Of a stretch of 64,000 bases of DNA, positions 23,853-34,573 are shown in pieces (the first letter of the stretch is position 1; every line of letters begins with the position of its first letter). The translations under genes and the position numbers were made by a program. The notes beneath the pieces are model-generated. The model was not told where the DNA came from. It searched no databases and saw only the letters and a list, made by a program, of their open reading frames with translations. The stretch is from Phaeosaccion multiseriatum (taxonomy: Eukaryota > Ochrophyta, other classes): assembly GCA_965112735.1 (NCBI GenBank), contig OZ218952.1:1364001-1428000 (forward strand), read 5' to 3'.

Positions 23853-25759
23853 TTGTTTGTCTCTCTGTCTGTCTCTCTGCCTACCTGTCTGCCTGTCTGT
23901 CTGTATATCTGTCTACCTGTCTATCTGCCTGTCTGCCTGTCTGCCTGTCTGCCTGTCTGCCTGTCTGCCTGTCTGCCTGTCTGCCTGTCTGCCTGTCTAT
24001 CTTTCATATCTGTGGTGCCCTCTCTCATCCACCTGTCCACGTGTCTCTCTCTTTCTCTCTGCCTGCCTGCCCACCTGCCTGCCTGCCTGCCGGCCTGCCA
24101 GCTTGTCCCTCTCGTCTCTCGCCCCTTCAACCACCCATCCCATCACATCCCATCCCTTCCCATCCCATCATCCCATCCCATCCCATCCCATCCCATCCCA
24201 TCCACTGCCTTCCCACCCCATCCCATCCACTGCCATCCTCTATGTACTGCTCAGACGTGTCGAGCTCCTTGCACAATGGAGTCTTCGTGCTGCGCGGCGA
24301 CGAGGACGGCCGTGTATCGAACATGGTCCGAACCGCAAAGTCGTTCAGTGTCTCCCTTGGGCCCGCTGTCAACGAAGTTGTGGCTCCCCTCCTCCTGGGG
24401 TAAGGGACGAGAGTTTCAGTTTGTTATTAGACCCTCCAACAACACACGCCCCTCAACAAATCCATATCGAATTGTGCTGGGGTAAGGGACCAAAGGCGAG
24501 AGGTGCGCAGAGTCTAATATGTGTGTGTGCGTGCCCCTCCCCCCCCCCCCCCTGCCCTCTCTCTCCCCCTCCTTCTCGCCCCTCCTCCCTCCTTGCCCCC
24601 CTTCCTCCCCTCCCCCGCCAGAGCCCTCCCCGTGGTCTCTGAGGACAAGGACCGGCCTGTGCTGTACGCCTGCGAGAATGACCACGACGCTGTTCACAAG
24701 CTGGCGACGACCCTCAAGGGCCGGGTGGATGTCGTATCCTGTATGGTGGACAAGATTTGCACCTCCAGAAAGGTCCGTCCGATGCATCCGTCCGTCCGTC
24801 CTTCTGTCTCATGTTGGAGATACGGGTGGTGTAAGGCTTGGGCGGGGGTGAAGTGGAGGGAGGGCGGGAAGGAGGGATGAAGAAGGTGGGGAAGGAGGGA
24901 GGGTAGTGGGCTGGCGCTCCTCCGTGCGACCCCCAAACAACCAACCGACCCCCCACCCCTCCCACTTCCCTTATCCGAACCAAACAGATCACAGCTGACT
25001 CGGTGATCGTGGGTGCAGAGACTTACCCGGGTGAGATAGTGGTGCTGGCCCCCCCCGATTACGTAGGGGCACCCCCCTTCAAGGCGAAGGGCGTGATGGT
25101 GGCCCGGCGTAAAGCGCACGCTGAGTACTTGTGCCAGAGGAAGCTCGTCATGGTCAATGGTGAGTAGAAGAGTGTCAAGTTACAAGGATTGCCCTTCGTT
25201 TTTTGGTCGATGTAGAGAGCATTGCTTCGCGTTGTCATCGTTTAAGGTTGCGTTGCTTGGCTTGGCTTGGCTTTGTTTGGCTTGGCGTTACATTACCCCA
25301 CGTAGCTAATCCCCACCTCCGCCCCCTCCTCCTCCCCCTCCCCCCACCCCACCCCACCACACCACACCCCCGCCCTCCTCCTCCCCCTCCCCTCCTGCTC
25401 CTCCTGCTCAGGCATGCACACAACGCTGGCCTTCACCACTCTGTGCAGGGGCCATGAACCCAACACTGGGCTTCACGGAGAGGCGTGGAAGGATTTGCCG
25501 CTTCTCACCCCCAAAAGCGCCGAGGAGGACGATCAGAAGCTTTTCTGGCTGTGGTGCGTGCGTGCGTGCGTGCATGTGTGTGTGTTTGCGTGTGGGCGTG
25601 CGTGCGTAATACCGTAATACATGTGTGTAGATAGATCCGAGTGTGTATTTTGTGCTTGTGGTATCTGTATGTTGTGTGTTGGGGGGGGGGGCTGCCTGTC
25701 TGGCTGGGCTGACCTCACTGTTCTCTGTCTGACCTCGTGTGGACCAAGAGCCCCTCTCC

Positions 25760-25791
<32 letters not shown>

Positions 25792-25792
25792 C

Positions 25793-25851
<59 letters not shown>

Positions 25852-27328
25852 CTGTCTCTCTCTCTCTCTCTTCTGTCTGTCTCTCTCTCTCTCTCTGCAT
25901 GTCTTCCTCTCTCTTGCTTCTCTCTGCTCTCCCTCCTCCCCCCGCCTCTGTTCCCCTCTCTCTGGCACCTCACACGTGTGGGGAAGAGTTGAGGCTTTGG
26001 CCTTACTCTCCACCTCCCCCCCAATGACCAAAGCCGTTACCACCAACCTCCCCGCCCTTAATGTGCTGTTGTTTTGCTATCCCTCCTCCCCCCCCTCCCT
26101 CAGGGCCGTGGCTCGTATTCTGTATCTCACCTCTCAACATGAGCCCCAGGTGCGCTATCCCCCCCACCATCCACTGCCATCCCCTGTGACAGGACGAGGG
26201 CTTTGCTTTGCCCGAAGAATCTCCCGTTGGCCGGCCTGTGCTGTATCACCAGCTGGTATACTTGGCTCTGATGTGCCTCCCCGTTTTCAACTCTCTCTCC
26301 TCCCCTCTCGTCCCCATCCACTGCCATCCCTTGTGCACAGGTCATGAAAGCTGCCCATGGCATTACCTCCGATACGGATTTAGTGGACATTTTGCTTGAA
26401 TACGCCGAGGGCACGTTGGTGAGGAGGAGGGGGAGGATGAGGAGGAGGAGGAGTAGTAGCAGTAGTAGTAGTAGTAGAAGTAGAAGTAATAGTAGTAGTA
26501 GTAGGAGTAGGAGGAGGAAGATGGAAGGCCCGACCATGTCCACCCCACCAGAGCCGCTCCTCCCCTCCTCTTGGGTTCCCTGTGGGCTCTCCTCTGGTGG
26601 CGGGTCTTGTCGTGTCTGTCGGGTGGGTCTCCCCTCGCGTGTGTGCGTAGAGCAGAGCAGAGGAGGGATGCGTGTGTGTGTGTGTGCTTGCCCCCTGTGT
26701 CCTACATAGAACAGGACATGGTAAACGAACCTTTCTCTCACCCTCTCTCTCTCTCCCCCTCCCCCCCTCTCCCCCTCTCCCTCTCTGCCTCTCTCTTTGT
26801 CCACCCTGTGATGCTCTGCGTGACTGCCTTGTACCCTTGGTGTGTACTATTGGTCTGTGTGCATTGGCCTTTCTGCACATTGTTTGTCCCCATGGCCAAC
26901 CATTAAAACCCCAAACAGGAGCGCTTCTCCTCTGTGGAGGATAAGTGCGGCAGGGTGCTTGGAGGGGGCGTGAGCAATCGGTGGGAAGGTGAGTGCGTGC
27001 GTGCGCGAGTCCCCAGTCTCCCTACTCGGTTCTATCTCCCCCCCCCCCTCTCTTCCTCACTTTCTTTCTCTCTCTCCCTCTCTCTCCTCCTCCTCTCTCT
27101 CCCTCCCTCACCATCCCTCCCTCTCTCTCTCTTCCCTCTGCAGGCCGACTGAAACCAGTTGACGACATCCTAAAGGAGGATTTTGGCCACAGAAAGTTAC
27201 GCCGCTGCCTCCTGCACAAGGCGGGCGTGAAGGAGGAGGACGTGCGAAAGGCCGTGTCGACACTTGTAGAGGAGAGTAAGCGCTTCACGGGTGTCTATGT
27301 CAAGCGGCAGTCGTTCGTGTCCGGGTAG
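21309..27328 (+). CDS. Polyol-specific long-chain dehydrogenase, mannitol-1-phosphate dehydrogenase-like
   Basis: Exons: 21309-21416 (or -21428), 21657-21826, 22331-22493, 22774-22911, 23339-23453, 24255-24399, 24622-24772, 24988-25159, 25412-25553, 26104-26149, 26193-26255, 26341-26418, 26919-26988, 27144-27328; phases close, about 581 residues. A dinucleotide-binding motif HIGAGKLGLGLV starts near residue 154. Then come VLYACENDHDAVHKL and VSCMVDKI, matching the ENxxxxA...VDRI pattern of mannitol dehydrogenases. The family signature K-x4-N-x2-H is split by an intron (RKLVMVN/GMH; Lys382, Asn387, His390), so catalysis is probably retained. Likely reaction: NAD(P)H-dependent fructose-6-phosphate/mannitol-1-phosphate interconversion, but a related polyol substrate is possible. 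The first 150 residues are an acidic extension of no recognised family; exon 1 is the least certain part. The introns carry two short recurring motif families and large CTGT arrays. Confidence 0.8.
22171..22309. repeat. (CCCTA)n telomere-like pentanucleotide array
   Basis: About 25 copies of CCCTA (TAGGG on the other strand) in the dehydrogenase intron 21827-22330. It differs from TTAGGG and TTTAGGG telomere units by missing T residues, so it is telomere-like rather than telomeric. Confidence 0.9.
22494..22535 (+). repeat. (GAGG)n array starting at a 5' splice site
   Basis: Donor GTGAGG of the dehydrogenase intron 22494-22773 continues directly as a GAGG tetranucleotide array. Confidence 0.85.
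23545..24002. repeat. (CTGT)n/(CTGC)n intronic arrays
   Basis: Two long blocks of CTGT and CTGC tetranucleotides in the dehydrogenase intron 23454-24254, followed by a CATCC pentanucleotide block at 24132-24235. ORFs across it encode only Cys-Leu-Ser-Val repeats and are not genes. Confidence 0.93.
25742..25905. repeat. (CT)n intronic microsatellite
   Basis: Long CT-rich tract on the sense strand of the dehydrogenase intron 25554-26103. Confidence 0.93.
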
Positions 27329-27791
27329 AGCGTGGGACGGGAGGAGGGGCGAGGGCGAGATCACAGGAGAGGAGAGGAGGGGCAGGACATCTTTGTGGCG
27401 CCACCACAGAAGGCAAGGGATTGCAGTAACCACAGGGGGTGTGCAACGGGTTTGATAGTCCCACTCAGGAAACCTCAGTGAGTGAGTGAATGGGTGAGTG
27501 GGTGAATGAGGGAGTAATGAAGAGGGGTTGTGCTAACGTGTAAGGCCATCCGTATCCACTCCCTTTAACCCTGTATTTATAATAGTTTTGGAGCGATGAG
27601 GGACTACTGTCTCTATGACCTCTATCCACCTCCACACGCCTCTGATTCATGTACACGCCGGTGATCCATCTGTCACTCCTCTGAGGGCTTTGTTTCGTCT
27701 GCTGCGAGAGGGCTGCGGCCTCTCTAGCCGAAGGAGGAGGAGGGTCTGAAAAAGAGGGGCTCAAGCTGCCAATGCATCCCTCAGTCCCTCC

Positions 27792-27824
<33 letters not shown>

Positions 27825-28011
27825 TGTGGGGAAGGCCACTCCCAGTATCTCAGAGATGTGCAGAAATGTTCTTGCGCTACTTGTGACGTCCAAAGGCTAC
27901 TGGCTAAGCCGTCACCGCCTCTTCGATAATGCTCTCTCGCTCAGATCGATACTGCTCACGCCCGACTCAAGTTGTGGGGAGAGAGAGACCAGCCGTGCTT
28001 CCTTCCGCCGC
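27329..28011. other. Convergent 3' intergenic region
   Basis: Between the 3' ends of the dehydrogenase (+) and the plastid membrane protein (-). A minus-strand ORF at 27465-27893 has a (CA)n-derived His-Thr run and no domain; it is probably 3' UTR. (GAGT)-like repeats lie at 27475-27520. Confidence 0.5.
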
Positions 28012-28593
28012 CTACCGCCAGCTTGGTCCCGTCTCCCCGATGACTACCTTCAGAACCGCCAACGGGCCCGCGGCCAGGCCCTCCAGCACAGGCCGGAGGG
28101 TACTAACGTCCTCCTTCCGGCTGGCCAGGAACCCTCCCACCACGGCACTCAGTAAGTGCACACCTACAAGTACTCCAAAGGCCTGCCGAGCGAGCGCCTC
28201 GGTGTCTGTGGAAATGTAGCCCATCCTGGACCAGTCACCGGAGAAGCCAGCGTCCGCACACATGAGGAAACAGAGGACTGAACATACTTGGAGGCCCGTG
28301 ATGACTTTCCCCACAGTTGAAAGCCCTCCTGCTTCGCTGCCATCCCCCCCGTTATCTTCGTCTCCCGCTCCTCGTCCTGCAGTCAGTCGTACTAAAGATA
28401 CTGCTACATGCTGTAGGTCCTGCGGCCGGGTCCGAGACAGGCTGGCGAAGGAGTCTCTTGATGATGGAGAAGGGGGGGAGGAGCGCAAAGAAAGCCTCGC
28501 TCCTACTTTGGGTGTCGCATTGAGGACAAACGCTTGGCTATGTGAAGCCAAAAGAGTGACAGCAATCCATATAGAGAATCTCATCTGGACCAT
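28012..28593 (-). CDS. Small plastid-targeted membrane protein, function unknown
   Basis: 193 residues from ATG 28593, or 190 from the Met at 28584; the open frame extends further upstream to 28713 but the signal-like sequence marks the likely start. MRFSIWIAVTLLASHSQAF is a short signal peptide with a cleavage site followed by Phe, the hallmark of proteins crossing the four membranes of a red-derived secondary plastid in heterokonts. A Ser/Arg-rich transit-like stretch follows. Three hydrophobic segments come after it: about 110-136 (ITGLQVCSVLCFLMCADAGF), 150-175 (FGVLVGVHLLSAVVGGFLAS) and a weaker one near the C-terminus (GLAAGPLAVLKVVIG). No family recognised. The gene is divergent from TFIIE beta with about 310 bp between starts. 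Confidence 0.68.
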   Translation of the reverse strand: MVQMRFSIWIAVTLLASHSQAFVLNATPKVGARLSLRSSPPSPSSRDSFASLSRTRPQDLQHVAVSLVRLTAGRGAGDEDNGGDGSEAGGLSTVGKVITGLQVCSVLCFLMCADAGFSGDWSRMGYISTDTEALARQAFGVLVGVHLLSAVVGGFLASRKEDVSTLRPVLEGLAAGPLAVLKVVIGETGPSWR

Positions 28594-28905
28594 GAAGCAC
28601 AAAGGGAGACCACCTGCCGCCTGACGGATAGATACGATCCCGCCGAAAGCAGAGCTGTTGGTGGTCCATGCCAAGGGTTGGCGAGTGCTGCTCCTCCTCG
28701 CTGCGTAACACAAACTCTGTTCCCCCCCTTCTTCCTCCCCAAGCCCTTACCTCTAACCAAAGACCTCCATCTGTTCGGGGCTGAAGGAGGGCCGCTCACA
28801 GTAGAGGGGGCATGGGGAGGAACGGCTGCAGGGGGAGCCCGGCAGCAGTAGAAGGCTGCCCACAATAGTCCCCCCCGACCTTGCAACAAGCGTCTGCGGC
28901 CAGCA
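28594..28905. promoter_or_regulatory. Divergent promoter region, plastid protein / TFIIE beta
   Basis: Roughly 310 bp separate the two divergent starts. No TATA box recognised; assigned by position. Confidence 0.4.
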
Positions 28906-29825
28906 ATGGCATCCTACGGGCTTGCCTTCCTGAAAAGGGAGCACCGAATTGACGACACCCGAAGAGGCGGGCGGGCTCTCCCCTCCTCCCTCTCCTGGCT
29001 GGGTGGAGGCAGTGCAGGGTCGGCCAGCGGAGCCTATTCCTCTTCCCTTGGCGCCGACCAGCTCCCCTCCAAGGTGGTGGTCAAGTCCGACATTGAGAAG
29101 CAGCACGATGTCGTTACCTTTCTCCTCCACCGCACAGGCAGAGCAGCGGTAAGTGCCTGTCGTCGTACGTACAATCGCGCACTGTTGACCTTCCCCTCCT
29201 GCCGCTGCGGCTGCCATTAGATCCAACATTAGATCCAAATACAGCCGCACTTGCTCACTTTGATCGTCCCCGAAGGGGAGGCTAACTCTGACTCTGATGA
29301 CTCTGCTGATTTGGCTCGTCTGCTCTGCCGCTCGCTCTTCCCTTCCCTTGTTGAACAGGCCACTTCCGCTGAGGTGGAGGCGAACACAGGGGTGGACCTG
29401 GACGGGGCCGATGTTGCCGTCAAGGCCATGCTCGATCAAAACCCCAAAGTAGAGATCAAGAACGATGGTGAGGGTTGTACGTAGTCTTGTGGTCTGTAGC
29501 TGGGCTGAAGTGAAGGGAGGGGAATATGCAGAGAGGGGAGCAAAGGGCGTGGATGGAGTCCCTCCCGGGGGAGATGCATGGGGCAAAGTTCAGGGGGGCT
29601 CTCCCTCTCTGCACAGTGTGCATAAACCCTTCGCTCAGCACTCCCTTCTTGTCCTTCCTTCTTCTTCCTTCTTCTCCTCCTCCTTTCATCCTCTCCCTGC
29701 TGCTGGTGGGACCGTTCTCCCCTTTCCCCACCACCGCCTCCCCTGTCGTGACCTGCCCCGCCCTCATCTCTACTTTCCCCCTTCTCTCGGGGGCGAAATG
29801 TGTATATATATACATGTGTGCCCGA

Positions 29826-29858
<33 letters not shown>

Positions 29859-30254
29859 TGTCCCACCAAAAGACAACCCGTCGGTGCCCACCCTCTACAT
29901 GTACTACGCCAAGTACAATGTGAACGACCGCCGTGAACTGCGGGCCCTCGTGAACCGCTGCAAGAACGGCATCTCCGCCACCGAACTGCACGACACTTAC
30001 GATGAAGTGCTGCAAGACATTGAAGACATGCAGAGGGCGGGAGAGGCTATTTGTATCGAGAACAAGGAGACGAGGCAGCTCATCCTCTACCCGAGGGGCC
30101 CCAAGTTCCTGACCAAGGTAAGGGAGGGGTGACATGGGGGGTGGAGGTGGAGGAAGAGATCATCATTGTGCCACGAGGAGTTGATGTTGTTGTTTCGTCT
30201 TCCTCTTCCTGCCTCCCACTCTCCAGCCTTTTTTTCATCGTCTCTCCTCTTAAA

Positions 30255-30298
<44 letters not shown>

Positions 30299-31048
30299 TC
30301 CTTTTTCCTTGGCCATCACCGACCCGCTGCTTCCTCTGCTGCTGTCTCTCTGCTTCTCCTGCTACTGCAGCTACAAGGATCTGTGAGGGTTGACAGACTC
30401 CCCGACGGCTCCAGCGAGGTCAAAGTGTGTGGCGCCACGGAGGACCTGAGCAAGGACATTTGCAGAGGAGAGGCGGTGCGTGAGTGCGTGCGCGCATGCG
30501 GCAACTCAAGCTCATGCTTTTAGGCCTCTTATTACTGCTTTTAATAGCCCGTAACGTCATGGCAGTTATCTTGTATCTGTAGGCAGAGGGGAGAGGGGGA
30601 CGGGGGTTAGGAGGGGACTCGTGTTCTTGTGTGCATCTACTGTTTTCCTCGTCGTGAGGAAGAGAGTTGAAGGCATGGCCGAAATCTCCTCCTCCTCCTC
30701 CTCCTCCTCATACTGATCACTTCTTCAATCCTCCCCCTCCTCCTCCTCCTCCTCCTCCTCCTCATACTCCTACTGATCCCTTCTTCAATCCTCCCCCTCC
30801 TCCTCCTCGTCCTCGTCCTCGTCGTCGCCCTGCTGCTGCTCCTCCTCCCCTTCTCCTCATCCTGCTGCTACACAGGTGCGCATTAGTGACCAGTGGTTCC
30901 GAGTCAGCCGAGAAGAATTAGGAGGGGGATTGAAGAGGTCCGTCCCCCAGACATCGGTGACAAATAGTCTCGAGAAGGTGAGCTGAGCTTGTGTCGAGGC
31001 AGTCCACAGGGCAGGCTTTGGCTTCCCCGGGCTTCGTATGTTTTTAAC

Positions 31049-31108
<60 letters not shown>

Positions 31109-32065
31109 CGTGTGCGTATGTATGTGAATCCGGGACACCGCCATCTCTCTCAGTCTCTCCCTCTTCTTCCGCTTCCTTTCCCTTCCTGTATCTCCCCCCC
31201 CCCCCCCTCTCAATGCGCTCTTCTGGGGTGTCCTTTGTGTGTGGTGCACCACAGGAGGAAGCTCGAGAGAAGCGTGAATACCTCTTCCCGTTCGAGGAGC
31301 AGGACTACGAGGGGGGTGGCAAGATCCTGCCTCTGCACACCCCCTTCGTGTTCAAGGAGGGCGAGCACCTGTGGGAGGGACAGGCAGTGAGGCATGGGGC
31401 CTGCCAAAGTGAGTACGGCCTATGAGACCGAGAGGGTTTAGGGGGGGGGGGGGGGAGTAGGAAGACGCTAGCCAGAGATGCGGCTTCTGCCCGAAGCGGC
31501 AAGGGCAGGGGGAGGGGAAGGACGGGGGAGGAGGGATGCTTTTTTGCTCTTCTCTTTCATCGGTCGACCGGAGCACTTGCACCTGATGCTTGCTCCCTTG
31601 AAGGGGGCATTGCTCTCCATGCCCAGCACGGCCCACAGATCCCTCCACGTGCGCAAACTCACTCTCACCACCCTTCCCTCCCTCCCCCTCCCCCTCTTCC
31701 TCTCTCTCTCCGTCCCTCCCCTCTCCTCCCCCCCCCCCTTCGCAGCTCTGCGTACGCTGTGGAGGGAAACCCGAGAGGAAATCCCCAGCGACGAAGCCAA
31801 GCTTCAAGAACGCCTCCGGACGTGCAAGCTGACGAGCCGCACGGCAGAGACGCACAGGCGTAAGATCAAGAACTTTCACCTCGAGAACAACGGCTTAAGA
31901 GAGACGCAACGGGCCCGGCAGAAGCGCCGCAAGCTCTTACAGAACCCGCGCACCGAGCGTATCACCAACACACACCTGGAGGGGACGGAGATTGGGCGGC
32001 TGCTGGAGGAAGCCAGGCTGAACCCGGACCTTTTCGCGGCGCTGGGCTCTGCGGCGGGGAAGTAA
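28906..32065 (+). CDS. Transcription initiation factor IIE, beta subunit
   Basis: Basal RNA polymerase II factor that, with TFIIE alpha, recruits and regulates TFIIH at the pre-initiation complex. Exons: 28906-29148, 29359-29467, 29873-30117, 30371-30475, 30876-30977, 31255-31408, 31746-32065; GT-AG throughout, phases close, 425 residues. The tandem winged-helix core is recognisable: KAMLDQNPKVEIKND, YMYYAKYNVNDRRELRALV, GISATELHDTYDEVLQDIE, AICIENKETRQLILYPRGP and TLRTLWRETREEIPSDEAKL correspond in order to segments of metazoan and plant GTF2E2. The C-terminal basic helices (TAETHRRKIKNFHLENNG and following) fit the positively charged tail of the family. The residues coded by exons 4-6 (about 200-319) are longer than in animals. 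Nuclear location is expected. The start has a good context and lies directly before the conserved region. Confidence 0.87.
30252..30299. repeat. (TGCG)n intronic microsatellite
   Basis: About 12 copies of TGCG in the TFIIE beta intron 30118-30370. Confidence 0.93.
31051..31103. repeat. (TG)n intronic microsatellite
   Basis: TG dinucleotide tract ending in CG dinucleotides inside the TFIIE beta intron 30978-31254. Confidence 0.93.
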
Positions 32066-32350
32066 TGGGGGGTGGGGACGGGAACAGCCTGGGAGGGCGG
32101 GTGGTTTTGAGTTTGAGTTTGGGAGTTTGGCATTGTGGGCCGCACACCCACCCATGTTGGATGTTGGAGCGCTGAGGGCTTACGGAGGCACACACTCCCT
32201 GAGCAGGAGGGGAGAGCAACAAGCCTGCCGTTCTCGACGGGGGAAATGACCTCTCCATCTCCCCCCTTGTTGTGCGAGGAGGGAGGGAGGGAAATGACCT
32301 CTCCATCTCCCCCCTTGTTGTGCGAGGAGGGAGGGAGGGACAAGGAGGTT
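32066..32350. other. Intergenic region with a tandem duplication of about 48 bp
   Basis: TFIIE beta 3' flank. A segment beginning GGGAAATGACCTCTCCATC is present twice in tandem (about 32241-32288 and 32289-32337). It ends exactly where the 2.3-kb duplicated block begins. Confidence 0.7.
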
Positions 32351-32440
32351 GGTGGCTTCGGGAATGGCTGAACAACCAGTAGTCATCGCTTTGCTGAGCA
32401 GAGGGGCTTCTTTCGAGCAGAGAGGGGCGCGGCGAGACTG
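32351..32440 (+). pseudogene. Ankyrin-repeat fragment
   Basis: Reads VASGMAEQPVVIALLSRGAS, the helix pair of an ankyrin repeat, then loses similarity. The same fragment at 50797-50885 follows a longer decayed ankyrin gene; here nothing upstream resembles ankyrin. Confidence 0.55.
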
Positions 32441-33052
32441 GATGCATGAGTTTCAGTCCACCGTCTCATCGTGGGCTTCAACACATGCGAACAAGCCCAA
32501 TTATCTTTCGGTGGGTTGGAGGGCTGTTGGTTGAGTCACATCGGCGAACGAAGGGCACCAACGTGCTATGGTCTGCTGTAGTAACACTGCTTATCAAGGG
32601 AAGGCGCGCACCTAGTTCAATAAGACTCCTGGCCTACAGCCTCGGTTTGTGTGCAGGCACCACCGCAAGATGCACACCTCCTCCTCGTCAAATCATCGCT
32701 CGGACGACGAGCGTATGGAGGACAGAGCAGCGCCTTGAGGCTAGGCAATCACTCACTCACGCACGCACCCCCACACTCTCTCGCCCGCGCTCCCACAGTG
32801 CCTCCCACGCTCACTCGTCGGTCACATTCCGACACACACGCGCGCACTCTCTCACTATCATGCACGCACCCGCGCACACCCTCACTCACCCACTCACTCA
32901 TGGTACACGCGTGTGTGCGTGAGATAAGTTAACCTCCTCGAATAATGTGTGCCCTTACACTGGTAGGGTCCTGGCGGCCTATTATTTTTTCTTTTTATGT
33001 TGTCCTGCCCTTCTTTTTAGCTCGCATGTGCTTCTGAGTAGTGTGTGTGTTG

Positions 33053-33172
33053 TTACCGAACGCCACTACGTCTAGGCGGCAAGGCGGGGATGTTGTAGAA
33101 ATGGTGCTCTTGCTTCAGAGCTGAGCCCAGCCGGGTACGGTGACCCGAGACATCATCACGCACGAGGGTCAT
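33053..33172 (-). CDS. Possible 39-residue small ORF (copy 1)
   Basis: ATG to TAA, starting MTLVRDDVSGHRTRLGSALK and ending in a Pro/Arg-rich tail. Its composition is less repetitive than surrounding sequence and it is intact in both copies of the duplicated block, but the block is recent so this is weak support. It could be a terminal exon of something else or non-coding. Confidence 0.2.
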   Translation of the reverse strand: MTLVRDDVSGHRTRLGSALKQEHHFYNIPALPPRRSGVR

Positions 33173-33435
33173 GTTGCAGACGCTGCGGTACAAAGAGACG
33201 AACGAGCTTGGTTTGAGTTGTGAATCACTTCCCCTGTATTTACTTAAGTTAAACGCTGTCGGCCAAGGCCATAGATAAGACTTGTATACAAAAGGGTATC
33301 AAAAAACTATCTCCATGGCAGCTAAGTCCTGCTGCCTGGGATACACGAACACTTTGCTACTTGCTTGCTCCCTCCCCCTCTGAATCACGCGAGAAATGCG
33401 ACGGACACGGGAAACTACGTCATCAGCCTCGCGGC

Positions 33436-34237
33436 TTAAGCACAGTCCGAAGAGTAGCTGGTGAGGCCCGATGAAGGGCAGAAGATGATGGTCTCCGGGG
33501 TGAAGTCGGGGTAGGTAACCATGCCTGCCGCGGCGCCCTCGCACGTCATCCAGCAGCCTCGGCACACCTGGCCCATGCCGAGGTAGTTGCACAGCAGGCC
33601 AGACTCCCCCGACAGGCAGCTCTCGTCGTAGAAGACGCTCTTGTCGAAGCCTTGGAGCAGCATGAGGGCGGTCTCGGCGTCCATCCCGCAGTCCGTGTCC
33701 TCCACCTGGGGCTCCTCTGCCGGTCCACCTCCTTCTCCGACCATCAGCTCGCAGGCCTGCCACTCGCCCTTGCCGCAGAATCTGCAGTCCATGCCCGCGC
33801 CGTGGGCGTTGCATCCGAGGCCTCCGTACTCAGAGCACGTGGGGTCCATGTAGCACGGCGCCTGCAGAGAAGGAGGTGTGTGTGTAGGTGTGGCAAAGCG
33901 GAAAGGATGGGAGAAAGACGCAGAAGACAAAGGCGCTAGAGTGAGCGCGGGGCTTTGAAGTACCTTTGTGCCAAGCAATCCAATGCGGGCGGAGAACAAC
34001 AGCCCACGGCCGCCATGAAAGGGAGAAGGACACCACACTGCTGTGACTCACCGCGTCGGAGCACTGGTCGGAGCACATAGCTCCCCCCAACACGACGGGG
34101 TTGACTGATCCAGGCGAAGGGGCCAAGCTGGCGAACGGGGCGAAGGCAGGCGCCGCCGTCTCAAGCTGCGCAGAAGCCACGCCGGCGGAGAGCAGTGCAG
34201 TGGCGATGGAGGCGATGAAGGACGTAGTAGGAGACAT
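33436..34237 (-). CDS. Secreted Cys-rich protein, paralogue A
   Basis: Two exons read on the minus strand: 34237-34052 and 33861-33436 (intron GT-AG, phase 0), 203 residues. MSPTTSFIASIATALLSAGV followed by ASA is a good signal peptide, so the product is secreted or enters the endomembrane system. The mature part has 16 cysteines and no transmembrane segment. Two related modules are visible: GLGCNAHGAGMDCRFCG and GLLCNYLGMGQVCRGCW, sharing G-L-x-C-N-x2-G-x-G-x2-C-R-x-C. The even Cys number suggests eight disulphides. No known family recognised; a cell-surface or wall role is only a guess. The paralogue at 51915-52715 is almost identical and the one at 48638-49411 is diverged. It is divergent from FHA-WDR70. 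Confidence 0.8.
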
Positions 34238-34573
34238 CTTTTTGTTGTTCTGGCCGCTGGTGCTGTTGCTGATGGTATGTGTGATTGTGGCCAGGTGGCC
34301 TGAGAAGCAGGGTGAGAGTAATCTGTCATTTCTTCTAGCGCCGATGTTAAACTAGCGCCAAAATCGATGCAAAATCGGCAAAAGTAAAAGGCAGTGTGGG
34401 GTGGGCCCTAGTAAGTCACGGAAAGCCCCTCGCCCTCTCCTCTTCCCCTCTCCTTTCCCCTTTCCCTTCAAAACTTACACCGACCGCAGCAGCAGTGAGT
34501 ACCGTAGAGAGAAACGGGGACTAGTTGGTTTTGCTCTGAAGCCGGCTGGGTTTCCACTTGACCGGCCGGGGAA
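34238..34573. promoter_or_regulatory. Divergent promoter, Cys-rich A / FHA-WDR70, with E2F-like site
   Basis: 336 bp between divergent starts. At 34355-34363 the sequence GCGCCAAAA reads TTTTGGCGC on the minus strand, a match to the E2F/DP consensus TTTSGCGC; a second CTAGCGCC lies 17 bp upstream. The element is kept in the duplicated copy (52830-52838). E2F sites drive S-phase and DNA-repair genes in plants and animals; function here is inferred. Confidence 0.4.

Noticed and set aside
23490-24642. Long Leu/Ser/Cys-rich ORFs of over 330 codons that look like membrane proteins
   Set aside because: They follow CTGT and CTGC microsatellites in an intron. The true exons of the dehydrogenase use a different frame in part of this stretch.
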